Source: Xiphydria camelus (lineage: Eukaryota > Arthropoda > Insecta > Hymenoptera > Xiphydriidae). Taken from it: a stretch of DNA of 64,000 nucleotides. Both the position numbers and the translations under genes were made by a program. Under the pieces are notes generated by a model that saw only the letters and a program-made list of their open reading frames with translations, made no database searches and was not told where the DNA came from. The stretch lies in NCBI GenBank assembly GCA_963678675.1, contig OY783195.1:19437342-19501341 (forward strand). Direction: 5' to 3'. Shown here in pieces: positions 47,005 to 58,760 of the stretch; the stretch's first letter is position 1, and every line of letters begins with the position of its first letter.

Positions 47005-47880
47005 TATATTCTGAAGAGATGGAAGGAAATCGCGAGAACGCGAATTGACGGAATCTGTGAGATGGACGTATAGATGACCGTTCGACGGTATATCGTCTTG
47101 TCTTCTCGACGTATTTCAATCGGCGTGTCAATAACTATACACACGAGGCGACCTCGTAAAGTCTGGAAATAGACGGATTCGATAGAACGGCAAAACGTGA
47201 GCTCGGTCGTTTCGACGGAGTTTAGCCGTGTACGAGTACGTGTGGACGCAAGAACGCGCGCGCGAATAAATACCGGCACGCGGCATTTCGAAGTTTCGAT
47301 TGGTTCGATCGGAGTCTCTCGCGGAGCACGAATAACCTGCATGGCAACATATAGGTATAAGCCTAATTTTAGTAGGCATCGGTAATAAATCTGCGCGCGC
47401 GTGCGAATTTCACGCGGAGATTGGCGTAAACCTCGGGCGAGGGTACTATAGGTGCAAGCGCGGCGCTTCCCATCCGGATGTGTCGTGAGAGAACGTTGGA
47501 TTGATGGGGGGGTTAACGGATATAGGCAGGGCGTGATCAGGGATTGATTTTGCATGACCCGTTGAATGTGAGCCGGAAGAAAACTGCATAGACTCGTGAT
47601 AAAATAAGAACAACCCCAGCACACAGCTACGTTGCAGTTAATAATTAGGCTATATTTTTTTTCGTTTCGTCGTACATAAATGAGATATTCCTAAACATGC
47701 AGGTATATTTCGTATAAATGAAAACATACTTTTCAATTGTTACGCAACATTTCACTTAATAGAAATTTTTGAAATAATTGCGTTAGGATAATTAAAAATG
47801 TACTAGCGGGCCGCTGCGAAAATTCTACAGACGTCAGAAAATGGGGTTCGTAAAATTTAATACCGAGGTTTTGATTGTTT
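47005..47880. other. CpG-rich stretch; long frame judged non-coding
   Basis: A 244-codon minus-strand frame (47624-46890) spans this stretch and runs into the Tc1-like element. Its product is Arg/Thr/Ile-rich, has no domain, and includes part of the transposon's inverted repeat, so I do not call it a gene. The CGCGCGCG-rich section at 47240-47410 may be CpG-island-like. Confidence 0.4.
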
Positions 47881-47881
47881 G

Positions 47882-48139
47882 TACACATGGAGAAACTTAA
47901 ACAGTAAATTTTACCGCATTCAGCAGTAAAAAAGGTCCATATAGCACTTTTCGGGAAATTTACTGAGTAGAATAGTACACTTTAGCGTAAATTCAGTGTA
48001 CCTTACTGTTATCAATACATTTTATTATTACTCAGAATACATTTTACTGTTCTACGGAATAAGTTTCCCGGAAAGTGCTATGTGGACCTTTTTTGCTGCT
48101 GAATACGGTAACATTTACTGTTCGAGTTTCTCCGTGTAG
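47882..48139. mobile_element. ~258-bp foldback MITE
   Basis: ACACATGGAGAAACTTAAAC at the left and diverged complement at the right. AAAAAGGTCCATATAGCACT is matched by AGTGCTATGTGGACCTTTTT. Arms of about 110 bp; AT-rich centre. Confidence 0.85.
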
Positions 48140-48840
48140 TACCTAGGATGAAAAAAGAAAAGATTCATTTGTAGCCATTATTTAATTTTCAAATTGCGTA
48201 GCACAAAATAGGGAAACATAAGACACGCCCAAACACATTTGCGGACAATATGAAAAGTGGAAATGTGATGGGTACATTATAAAACTCCTTTGTACACAAT
48301 TACAATACCTCTTTGTACAGAATATTTGAGATGCAAATATGAGCAGTAGTATAACTTTAACGGACTCCGCCTGTGTCCGTTCTGTGTCTGTGTCCGTGAC
48401 AACTTTTACATTCGATTCTTAAACAAGTAATGCAATGTGGGGAATTGTAAATTAACAATTCGTCACAAAAGTGAAGAACTTCATCTTTAAAATGGTACAT
48501 CATTTATCGTTTTTTGATTTCGTCTGAAGGGAGACAAAAGGGTTTGTCAGTAAAAATCACATTCTAAAAATAATGTATAAGAAGAGATTACTCTTTACAC
48601 ACAATAATTCTCAAGAAAAAATACTCCTACACCAGAAGTCATTCGTTCCGTCCAGTTTATGAATCTATTATAATTCATCATAAAAAAGTAATCGGCTCAT
48701 TTCTTTTGTTTTCAATCGTTCGGTAGACCGTATTATTGATTGTGAGAAAAAAGCCTTACCTTCTTTTCATAATTTTTAATGAAATTTAAACTCGATGAAA
48801 TATTAAAATGATCTAAAATGATTATGTAATAATAATAATT

Positions 48841-49076
48841 GAAGGGTCCAGTGGAAAAACGATGAGGTTCCATTTTTTTCGAAATGGATATTTTAGCGGC
48901 GTCTGTTAGCTTGTAACATGAAGTATCAACATACCAAACCTTACAGGGGATGAACAATGAGATTCTACTAAAAACTATGGTTGAACATTGGACTCAAGCG
49001 CGTGGTGAAACATAAAATGTCGTGTTTCTCAAATTTTAGAAATATGGAACCTCATCGTTTTTCCACTGGACCCTTC
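48841..49076. mobile_element. 236-bp TIR MITE family E, copy 1
   Basis: GAAGGGTCCAGTGGAAAAAC at the left with perfect complement at the right; TIR of about 35 bp, flanked by AATT on both sides. The interior includes ATATTTTAGCGGCGTCTGTT, which identifies the second copy at 63926. Confidence 0.85.
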
Positions 49077-49089
49077 AATTAATAGTGGA

Positions 49090-50640
49090 CCACTCTCCCT
49101 CCCAATCCCCCCCCCCAACCATTACCGCCCCCCCCTTCCTCCTCCAATTTTTGTCCGCTCTTACCACAGAAGTTCCACAAACAGTTTCGTATGACTCAGT
49201 ATTGTAAGGCGCACGAGTTTGGAGTCAACGCATCCCTCTCTCGCCTCCTCCATTCTCCTTTTGCCTTCTCTCCTTTCCACATCGCTGCCGTCGATTCGAT
49301 CCTAAACATCCAATACCGCGAAATAGTTTCTTTCTGCGGCCGTGGCCAAGAGAAACGAGAGGGCTCGAGGGGACGGAGGTTTTGGCTTTGACGTCGGGCG
49401 TCGCGAGGCTGTTTGCGCAGCACTTTCATTAGCCTGCCTCAAATTACTATAGTTCAAACACGGAGCTCCGCCACCACGCCGCCGCGTCGGCATGCGAAGG
49501 CGATTCCGTTTTGTCAAGGCAAATACCGATGCTCTAAATACAAAGAGAGGAGTCCGCGCGGTAGAATGAGAGACCGCGCGAGAACTGCTCCGCACGGCAG
49601 GAAGGAACGAGAGGGCCGGCGTAGGGGTGAAGGACGATGGAGGAGGAATGGACCGACAGCCGGACGGACGGTGTGTTATTATTGCTTCTGCGGGAAGATT
49701 GGTAGCCTGTAGGAAGGCATGGTAGAAATATTACATCTCGCGGTGTCGTACCATACGCGCAAAAAAGGATGGGCTTGCGGCGGAGAGAAGGAACTGGGGA
49801 AATGGAGAGAGGAGTGGGGAGCGTAGGAGAAGAGAAGTCAAGCGATGCCGTGAACTTCCACGTGCAGTCCTTATACCTATATCGCGTAGTTCTGTGTTAT
49901 TCTACTGACGTCACCGAACTATTTTGGTTCGTATTTATTAATTCAACTTTGGTGCTCGAAAGGTTACGAACGTGCTAGCGCGAAGGAAAAAAACAGATAG
50001 GGACCCCTCTGATGTTCATATACGCCGTGATAAAAATATATTTTCTAACATAAGGGGGGGGGGGGGGTATAGCACATTCTCGATACTTTTCCAGTCCCTT
50101 TCGAACGAACCCCCTCACCATCGGATTGCAGGACCATTACGAGTACATAGTTCCATTCTTTTCCACGAAGAGATGCGGGCATCTATCCAAACTTTACCCC
50201 CTTTTACACTCATTTACTCTTGTAAGTATAATAGGTACTTTTTTTGGGCGGTAATACCTCACAAATCGATCAACGAATGGTCATTTCATTTTATATTTTT
50301 TTGCTTTGTTAATTTCGACGAGCACTACAACTACAAACAACAACAACTACTACTACTACTACTATTGCATGAATAAAAATATCAAGCTCCATTTTAAAAA
50401 ATGCTGGTATATTTGCGGACATGGATTTAAATTATTTTGTGTATACTATTGACTCGTCGACACTCAAAATATTCGCAGTGCGCAAGAACTTGAACGGTAC
50501 GTAATGAGTAGAATAGGTATGCGAACCTTATAGTGCTTGGCTCGCGGAAAACTATCGAGAGATAGCGCAACTCATGGATACACACACAAATGAATCAGTG
50601 AGCGTAAGTACGCTCAGGTTGGAGAAGCCTTATCTCTTCT
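49090..50640. other. CpG-rich stretch with homopolymers, no supported gene
   Basis: C-rich runs at 49108-49135, a G run of about 14 at 50055-50068, and (CTA)n at 50347-50366. Frames of 66-134 codons overlap on both strands with Arg-rich products and no domains. Confidence 0.4.
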
Positions 50641-50644
50641 CCTA

Positions 50645-50815
50645 CATATATACAAACAGATTCATAAAGGAGATCGAACTTACAGATGGTATCACCGAAT
50701 AGACTGAGTCGATAATTGTTTAAACAATAAATTTTTGCGAATATCTCGGAAATTGGGATAAGTACGGTGAAACGGAGAAAATTTAGGAATTTCATAAAAG
50801 GGGTCGAAATTCGGA
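50645..50815. repeat. Satellite family, isolated unit
   Basis: Contains GTCGATAATTGTTTAAACAA, TGCGAATATCTCGGAAATT and GGTGAAACGGAGAAAATTTAG, plus-strand orientation as at 1388-4000. Just over one unit is present. Confidence 0.85.
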
Positions 50816-51814
50816 CCCTAAAAAATGTCCTACGTGAAAAATCATTTGCTAAGTTCGATAGTCTCAAATCTGCACTCCCCAATCATTCTTCGACTCTTAA
50901 CTCCCGCAGTTTTAGGCCGAAGGGATTCAATCTCTGCTTGAACGATTGGATGAGAGTGGTTGAATCAAATAGAGAATATATTGTTGATTAAACATTAAAT
51001 AAGTATAAATAATTGACTAAATGTTAAAATACTTTAGTGTCTCATTAAATTCTTGCCAACCTCATATTTAGAATTCAACCCCTATTCGGATCCTATCTAA
51101 TTTACAAGCATTGCAACAACGAAACGTTAAAAAGAACATAGGTACCATTCTTTTTGAGCTTTCCTTTGATTGTTCCTATACCTCTCACTCTTTCAGTTAA
51201 ATAATTCCCCTGCGCGTCTCAACGAAGCTCCTAATTTTTATTCACGTTGATCGAGGTGGCAAACTTGACGAGTGAATTTGGATCCGTCAGAAATCACGGG
51301 TCGTTTACTTCCCAACGCGTGACATTAGTCTTTCCCCGTACTCTCTGCGGATCCGGCTAGTATCGAACGTCACGAGAACGGTTCACACGGCGAGTAGGTA
51401 TGTGTGTTCGATAAATCCTTCGGGATTATAGATGTACGCGACGGTCGAGAATCCGCGTTTGAAAAGCACCAGGGTGGATCCATCGAACGTTTTGATGCGT
51501 GTATGTCGGCCGTAGGTACATGTGAATAATATCGAACGAATAATCCCGCCGGAGAGCCCGGAAAAATAAACTCCGAGTAAAAAGTTTCGCGCCGGTTGAG
51601 ATTTCGAAGTGCATTGGAGCGACACTCGTTTTGCATCGAAAATTATGTACGAATTTCGTGCATTCGAATAGATTCACGCTTAGAATGATTGCGCCGGTTG
51701 TCGACCACTTTTGTGTATGATCGTCTTCAATTAACAATTTACTGGCTAATAAGAGTAAAACATTAATTGAATCAATTGATAGTGAAAATATCGCAAAAAA
51801 TCAATCAACTTTCA
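50816..51814. other. Stretch without a supported gene
   Basis: Frames of 74-103 codons (50767-50991 plus; 51370-51737 minus) overlap in several phases and show nothing recognisable. Confidence 0.35.
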
Positions 51815-54060
51815 TGTATTACACGTAATCATTGCATTCTTTTATAATTTTAATTTTAATAGGTTTTGACAATCTAACGACTTTCCTAGTCGTCGGCCAT
51901 TCGCACCCAGTTGTCGGACACGAAGACGCCAGAAGTCGGCCATCAAATCTAGAATAGATATAATGACCTGAAGAACAAATACATTGCTTAATGCAAATTT
52001 TATTTATTTTTGAATAATCATACAACGTGAAAAAAACTCTTAATCAATGAAAAAGCATGAAATATTCTCTATGCAATGAAACAAAACATGAAATATTATT
52101 CTTATTATTTTTAAAAATTATGCAAAGTTTTCATATCTTGAAACTCTTTTAAGATTTCTTTAGAAGACTAGGTAATCTTTGTTTGACTTTATTGTTTTTC
52201 CTACGTTTCGTAGTACTCGAATCTTTGGCTCACGCTAATCGTTCTTGTTCTTTCTTTTCCATTTCCTCTTTTTTTTTTCTTTTTCTTATTCTCCTGCTCT
52301 TCTTTTTCTTATTGTTGTTTCTTATAGTTGTTGCGCCATAATGTCGATGATGTGGCACTTGGCAGGATGATATTTTTACATCTTTTACCTGCACGCCTGT
52401 CTATGGAGCAGGGATATTTCAAATATGCTTCAAATCCGTATAAATCGTTACTTTCCTTTTCAATAGCTAGTACATCATTTTTTGAAGATGGGACGTCTAC
52501 AACTGAGTTATGTTGCAAATTTAGTGTCGTAGAAACAATGATCTCATTTTGAAAATCTTGAACTGTAGTATCGACATGTGCGGACAGATTAAATGCATCG
52601 TATATGTGGTACTAATGTAGAAGTTAAATCGACTATATAGCAATTTGAGATGTTTAATTTTCTTCAACGTTGAATTGTTCTTCTGTGTGCTTTTCTGTGA
52701 TAACGACTTCATCGGGTTTTCCTTGTTCTCTTTTATTATTGAGATGTTCCTCGTGATGCTCCGGATCTTCATTGATACTAGTGAGGCATTTCTCGGAATT
52801 GTCTTGATCTTTGTCGATAATGGCATCTTTCTCCTCGAAATTATGTTCTTTATCATTGACGATCAATTCAATGCTCAATACCCTTGGCAGTGGAAAATTG
52901 AAGTCGCCTATTTCATCGAAAATCACGCCAACGTCTACCCCACGAGCTTTTAGAGAGTTCCTCATTACATCAAGTACCACTTTCGTTGATTTTAAGTTCT
53001 CAGTAATTAAGATTTCCCTTGTGTCAGCATTCTGCCGCACTCTGTTATGATTAAAATTTTCCAAGGTATTTTGGATGCATTTAGAATAATCGACAGCAAT
53101 TGGGTTGAAAGGGAAGAATCCACATACTCTAAATGCGTTCTTGATGTTTTTAAATATTTTTGGATTATCCTTCAGGACATGTTTGAAAATGAAAGAGAAC
53201 TCAGTTTTCGTTACAATATGATTTCCATTTTCTGGTAACGCTTGCCATTCTCTTACAGCTATTTTCCAGTCGCCTTTGAGCAATTTGAATATACCCACAC
53301 CGGCAGGTTGCATTATATGCGTGCTATTTGATGGCAAAGCATACAAGATAATGCTACTTGCATCACAGAAGTAGCTTAATTCAATACACGCACGAGAACG
53401 ACGCCCATCTACCAGAAATAGGACAGGTGTTTTAATTCCTTGATCTTCAACAAACTCGAAAAATATGTCACTTCTTATACAACTACTGTCGGGTTTACCG
53501 AGTATCCAAGTCGGAGGCATTTTCTCAAGAACAGTTAAATTTGTATTAACAGATTTTCCTTCTCCTTACCTTTAGAGACATAATATACATTTTTCCAGCC
53601 TCTTACACCAAGAACTTTGCCTGTTTTCGGGCATAGACTGAATCCAGTTTCGTCTGCGTTCAGTATGCGTGAAGGATCTTCTCTAGTATATCAAGCGAAT
53701 TTGTATTTGTCAGAAAGTATTTCAGACCTTGAAACCAAAATCTAATTAATTCTTCTGTTACCCTTGTTCGCGATTTGTCGAGTGATTCAGCTGTTCGTGG
53801 AGAGATTTCTGGATGTCGTCGGAGAAATCCATTATAGCATTTCTCGTCAGACATCCCATCATTGAATGGTACATCGAATTATTAAGACTTTACTATATGC
53901 ACAGTTGTAATAATTTCTTGTTTTTTTTAAGGGGGAAGCCAGATTTGACTAAGTTTATAAGCCAATCCACAATTTTGTTCTCAATTACTGATCACAAAAG
54001 CGGTTGAGGTTCCATTCGACGTGGTTTATCTAGGATTTTCCCAGTAATACGGTCTTGGAG
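51815..54060 (-). pseudogene. pogo/Tigger-like (CENP-B/DDE_1) transposase, decayed copy
   Basis: Minus strand, in order: a CENP-B-type helix-turn-helix stretch (ENKIVDWLINLVKSGFP, about 53990-53940), then FLRRHPEISPRTAESLDKSR (about 53830), then LNADETGFSLCPKTGKVLGV and RGWKNVYYVSKGKEK, then the 288-codon frame 53520-52654 with LFLVDGRRSR and HIMQPAGVGIFKLLKGDW. Pogo-type enzymes cut DNA with three Asp: DET, VDG and QPxDVG. Here the third is Gly. Frameshifts near 53690 and 53550 and many stops after 52654 confirm decay. A Lys-rich tail and 3' non-coding sequence to 51815 match 8270-9165. The right boundary abuts the family D palindrome. Confidence 0.8.
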
Positions 54061-54073
54061 TGTAGTTCTAGTA

Positions 54074-54786
54074 ATCTCTGTAAAAAAGGCGGCATGTTCA
54101 TTCAGTGCCAACAAAAATTGATACGTAAAATACTCTCCAAAAAAGATTTGAAATCAATTAAGATCGCCATGTTCAAGATTTATGTATAAAAAGTAAAAGG
54201 CATCATTTGAAGGAAAATTATTGTAACTCGTTACTAAAAAATTCGACTAAAAAAATGTAGGTATAAACAAATTTTCATAAAAAAGAACTTGCCGCGTTTA
54301 AGTTTTCATATTTTGTCCACTATACCGAATAATTTGCAGTGCTTGGACGGTGCTAGAGTGATTCATAAATTGCACTGCCGAAGTCAAATTCAGAGAAATT
54401 CAGAAGGCCCCCGCCTGATCGGTTTCTCGTGCGACGTTCGGTATACTGGTGGTATCATATAAGTGTATGAATTTATTTAAAATCTGTCATAAGTGCATAA
54501 GCATCGAATGTAATTCTCTGTAAATTTTTTATTTTGAAGGAAAAAACGCGGCAAGTTCTTTTTTATGAAAATTTGTTTATACCTACATTTTTTTAGTCGA
54601 ATTTTTTAGTAACGAGTTACAATAATTTTCCTTTCAAATGATGCCTTTTACTTTTTATACATAAATCTTGAACATGGCGATCTTAAATGATTTCAAATCT
54701 TTTTTGGAGAGTATTTTACGTATCAATTTTTGTTGGCACTGAATGAACATGCCGCCTTTTTTTACAGAGAATCTGTTTTTGTGGGG
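54074..54786. mobile_element. Palindrome family D, copy 2
   Basis: Same ends and inner arms as 24043-24777 (CTGTAAAAAAGGCGGCATGT, AACTTGCCGCGTTT). Slightly shorter, with ACATTTTTTTAGTCGAATTT in the right arm where copy 1 differs. Followed on the right, in inverse order, by the USP-like fragment. Confidence 0.85.
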
Positions 54787-54984
54787 GGATTTCATTACTT
54801 TTTGGAATTTATTCATGAGGAGAATACGTACCTACATGTAGGAGAATAGCTTTCTATTACCACCAAATTAAAATCTCACATTTTATACCGATACGAGCTA
54901 ATTAATTATAACCACGTTACTTTTGATTTATTCTCGTGATATTTTGAAAGGGATTTATAAACTAGAGTGCCCTTATATTTTTCA

Positions 54985-55240
54985 CTTTACTTTAGTATTT
55001 TGGAGAAATAAAACATACCGCTTTCGAATTTACAGGCCATCGGATTTTTCTTATATCTTGGTCGTCTTCAGAAATCCATGTAGACATTTTACCTTTAACT
55101 CTAACAATAAGTATACTCTTCCAATAACCGTGACGAATTGTTTCATCACATGTAAAGATACTACTTATGACAGTATATATGTTGTTACATATTAACTTGA
55201 GACGTTGGAATAGTTTTAAGAAATCCTTTTGCATGCACAG
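54985..55240 (-). pseudogene. USP-like fragment, copy 2
   Basis: Minus-strand frame with LICNNIYTVISSIFTCDETI, RHGYWKSILIVRVKG, TWISEDDQDIRKIRWPVNSK and AVCF. It is in frame where copy 1 (23431-23845) is shifted. The residue at the position of the catalytic His is Tyr (HGYW), and the closing strand ends early (CFISPKY). Only the last third of the domain is left. Confidence 0.55.
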
Positions 55241-55269
55241 CTGAAATTTTGCCCTTACTCGTAAATAAA

Positions 55270-55475
55270 TTTCTCAAGTCACTCGCAAAGTTACGTATAC
55301 GCATCTAAGCGAATAGACCAATCAGGATCAAGTATTCCGTTGTGGTGGGGGTCCTGATTGATCTACTCGCTAAGATGCGTATACGTTCCCTGATACGGAA
55401 TACTTGATCCTGATTGGTCTATTCGCTAAGATGCGTGCACGCAAAGATACGAGCGAGTTCGAGAAAGGGGCCTCT
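55270..55475. repeat. Hairpin beside USP-like fragment, copy 2
   Basis: AATCAGGATCAAGTATTCCG near 55320 and its complement near 55400, with CTAAGATGCGTATACG on both sides. Corresponds to 23262-23430 in inverse orientation. Confidence 0.75.
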
Positions 55476-55571
55476 GATCTGCCGGTAGCTGTCAATTAGG
55501 TTGGCTGGTGGTCTAGGAAGTAAACTTCGGCGCCACCGAGCTAAACACCCTTTTTGACCGCCTGATTTGAA

Positions 55572-55666
55572 ATATCGATACCTTGCTTTGAAAACCTCGA
55601 AGTGCAATTTTTGACAAAAATTGCACTTACGAAATTTTCAAAGTAAGGTATCGATGGTATCGATAT
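55572..55666. repeat. ~95-bp hairpin
   Basis: ATATCGATACCTTGCTTTGA at the left is matched near 55645-55666 with two differences; the centre is AGTGCAATTTTTGACAAAAA plus complement. Confidence 0.8.
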
Positions 55667-55788
55667 ATCAATATGGCAGCCTACTTCATAGTAGGTATTG
55701 CAGGAGTAAAGAATGAAAATATAACCTTAATTTATGAATCTATATGTAGTGAAATTGAAATAAAAAATTAATATAAAATGGTTTTTTT

Positions 55789-55970
55789 CGTGTGCAGTAC
55801 CGAGTTGTAAAAATAAATCAAGGTTCATGGTTCCTTCTGTAAATAAATCGAAAGATATTCGTCAAAAGTGGCTCGATTTCTTAAAATATGCACCTCAACA
55901 TAGAAAAGGATTATGCGAAGTTCATTTTACTTCTGATCAATTAATAACTTTTAGCAGTGATGCAGGTAAA
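55789..55970 (+). pseudogene. THAP-domain first exon (likely P-element-like or THAP gene fragment)
   Basis: The frame reads SCAVPSCKNKSRFMVPSV, then KWLDFLKYAPQHRKGLCEVH and FTSDQLITF, ending at AG|GTAAAA, a good splice donor. C-x4-C ... C-x2-H, with the invariant Trp between, is the C2CH zinc-finger layout of the THAP domain, a DNA-binding module of P-element transposases and host factors. The likely ATG at 55780 is one base out of frame across a T7 run, so there is an indel or a sequencing error. No downstream exon is visible: palindromes begin 20 bp later. A broken fragment is the simplest reading. Confidence 0.65.
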
Positions 55971-55990
55971 AATGAAAATTATTTATAGCG

Positions 55991-56068
55991 TGTTCATAAA
56001 TTGGCTGACAGTACTGTATTCCCATTCCGAAGTATGGGAATGCAGTACTGTCAGCCAATTTATGAACA
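55991..56068. mobile_element. 78-bp perfect-arm hairpin
   Basis: TGTTCATAAATTGGCTGACA at the left is complemented exactly at 56049-56068. Arms of about 36 bp, loop around CCGAAGT. It is the size and shape of a microRNA precursor, but most likely a tiny MITE. Confidence 0.85.
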
Positions 56069-56279
56069 TTTCTGATTTAATTAAATATGTATAGTTATAG
56101 TACATATGGAGATTGTATTTGAATTTTATTTTGTAATTCATTTTTACAATTTTTTTTACCAGTCATATTAGTCACATTAGTGCAGCATTAATAATACATT
56201 ATAACCGTTTAAATTTGCCCGCGGGTGTTTGGCTCGGTGGCGCAATCTGCTTCAGTTTTGCCCAGCCAACCTCATTTGG

Positions 56280-57440
56280 GAGATCGAAGTCTCTAACCTC
56301 GAAATTGTTAATTTGTAAATAATACTGAATAATGTGTAGAAGTGATAAATAATTATTCGGGTTTCTTCGATGAGTTTCCCCAAGTGTTTAAAAATCGGTG
56401 TCCATAACTGTGGCTTCAACTTCCAGCGATTAACTAAGTAATTACTGCAGAACGAGTAGGTTACAAGATTTTCATGAAGTTTTTGACGGTTTTCTTGCAT
56501 GTCCCCTTTCATAAGGTGCAAACAAAGAGGATGTAACTTCTGTCCTATCCTGAAGAAAATGAGTTGATCGACATCAGACATTGTCGAACTTATCACCGAG
56601 CGCCCTTCACCCACGGTATTTTCATTGCAATATGCGCTTTTCATTTCAACTATTCCTACTTTAAATAACTTTCACTTCTTTCAAAGTATTTACCTTGTAC
56701 GAATTGTTGATCGTAGGGGGCAGCAATCAATGATTGTGACTAATCGTAGACAAATTATTCCTGCGATGATGTTCCAGTTGCGAAGCATACACTAGCAAGT
56801 CAGCTTACAGCGTCCGATGTTTAGTATCAACTTTACCTCTTTTGGAATACCCATCACCCGAGCATAATCACGATTATGTTAACGTTAATCGCAGAATAGA
56901 CCGTGAGCTTGGGCACATTATCGCAGTAGTAGTTCGGCACACTTGTCTACGACGAGTCGCTATTATTAATCGCTGCCTCCTACCACGAACAGTTCATAAA
57001 AGGTTATTAGCTTGAAAGAAGTAAAAGTTATTTAACGCTGGAATAGTTGAAACGAGAAGCGCGTATTGCAATTAATGTACCGTGGGTAATAGGCGCTCGG
57101 TGACAAGTCTGACATTCTCCAATGTCCATCGAGTCATCTTTTTACGGACAGGACACGCGCTAGATCCGCTTCAGTTGCACCTGTACGAGATGACATATCA
57201 GAAAATCATGAGTCTTCATGGAAATCTTCTAACCTACTCGTTCTGCAGTAATACTTAATAATATCACTGGAAGTTGAAGCAACAGTTATTGGCAAAAATC
57301 GGACACCGGTTTTTAAACACTTGGGGAATATCATCGAAGAAACCCGAATGATTATTTCTTACCACTTCTACATATTAGTAATCATTATTTACAAATTAAC
57401 GATTTCGATCTCCCGAATTGACAGGTACCGGGAGATCAGA
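56280..57440. mobile_element. ~1.15-kb palindrome of the composite repeat
   Basis: Outer arms with GGGAGATCGAAGTC and complement (56278 and 57420), CCCCAAGTGTTTAAAAATCG at 56383 against 57305, and ATTACTGCAGAACGAGTAGG at 56440 against 57235. The middle section is the same as 22190-22990. This is the more complete copy. Confidence 0.8.
56770..57015 (+). pseudogene. Conserved frame of unknown element protein, copy 2
   Basis: About 81 open codons without a start, including VSTLPLLEYPSPEHNHDYVN, VNRRIDRELGHIIAVVV and INRCLLPRTVHKRLLA, then TGA. Counterpart of the minus-strand frame at 22421-22624. Not recognised. Confidence 0.4.
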
Positions 57441-57589
57441 CTTTTGACACTTTTCGCTCAGCTCGTAAGACCGCAGCGCACTCTCCCGAAGCCAACTCTT
57501 AAAGCACCGAGCCAACCACTTCCAGCCAAATGTCAGGGAAATCCAAAATCAGGAGTTTGCCAGAGGACATTCGGTATATGTTGTTACAT

Positions 57590-58760
57590 ACAGAAAAGTT
57601 ATGATATTTTGTAATTTCCATCGTTACACTAGAGGCGAAGAAGAGATGAAATAGAAGTGAGGTACACGTACACTTCACGTTTGACAGGTCGGTATATAAA
57701 TTGGAACTTGTGTCATAGTATAATACAAAAGAGGAAATGTATCGATAAAGAAAAAATAATAATAAAGTAGTTACTCCATTATTGTAATCCAATAACATTG
57801 TATTACTTATTTTTCTGCCACGACTTTAATTGCTGATAGTGAAGAAAAATCAAATTTATTGGTTGATCCATCCACTATCAACAATCAAAGTCGTGGCAGA
57901 AAAATAATGAATACGATGGAATTGGATTACAATAATGGAGTAACTACTTTGTTATTATTTTTTCTTTGTCGATATATTTCCTTTTTCGTATTATACGAAC
58001 CTCTAATATGCCGGAATTAAAAATCTCTAGAACTCTGCGGTACAATGCCACGGTAGGAATATCAAATTCTACCGACTGACATGCTTCGACAAGGTCTGTA
58101 TCAACTTTAGCATTATATTGGGGGCACTGCACTAATCCTGTGGCACATTTTTCTATCTGGGAAAGCCGTGGAAGAAAAGTAGGAGATACGATAGAATTGG
58201 ATTACAATAATGAAGTAATTATTTTATTATCTTTTCTCTTTATCGATATATTCCCCCTTTCGTATTATCAAAAGTTCCAATTATATATTATCGGAACGCT
58301 GTACAGCTGTACTACCATAATAATATGCTTTCCCAGATAGAAAAATGTGCCACAGGATTAGTGCAGTGCCCCCAATATACCGCTAAAGTTGATACAGACC
58401 TTGTCGAAGCATGTCATGTCGGTAGAACCTGATATTCCTACCGTGGCATTGTACCGCAGAGATCTAGAGATTTTTAATTCCGGCATATTGGAGGTAAAAA
58501 AAAATGCATGTATACTGTCAGTACGGGAAGACGGTATATTATCGGAACGCTGTACAGCTGTACTACCATAATAATATGCTTTCCCAGATAGAAAAATGTG
58601 CCACAGGATTAGTGCAGTGCCCCCAGTATACCGCTAAAGTTGATACAGATCTTGTCGAAGCATGTCATGTCAGTAGAACCTGATATTCATACCGTGGCAT
58701 TGTATCGCAATTCTAGAGAATTCTTTTCTACCTAGGTTGATTTTTGACTGCGAAGAAAAA
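57590..58760. mobile_element. Composite repeat: nested palindromes and tandem duplication
   Basis: 57650-57838 is complementary to about 57885-57997 around TTTTCTGCCACGACTTT (as at 14857-15690). 57995-58165 is complementary to about 58322-58495. 58288-58430 is directly repeated at 58538-58680 (GGAACGCTGTACAGCTGTAC, GCTTTCCCAGATAGAAAAAT). Confidence 0.75.
57995..58135 (-). pseudogene. Exon-like fragment repeated three times (unknown protein)
   Basis: The minus strand reads LVQCPQYNAKVDTDLVEACQ, then SVEFDIPTVALYRRVLEIFN and SGILEV. Plus-strand relatives at about 58355-58500 and 58605-58720 give QCPQYTAKVDTDLVEACH and, after a shift, VEPDIPTVALYRRDLEIFNS. Retained amino-acid similarity suggests an ancestral coding exon of the composite element. 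Family not recognised. Confidence 0.45.

Noticed and set aside
46890..47624. 244-codon minus-strand open frame
   Set aside because: It runs through the Tc1-like element's inverted repeat, is Arg/Thr/Ile-rich, has no domain, and lies in CpG-rich DNA where stops are rare by chance.
55991..56068. MicroRNA gene
   Set aside because: Size and shape fit, but perfect arms and the many similar palindromes nearby favour a MITE; no small-RNA evidence can be read from sequence.
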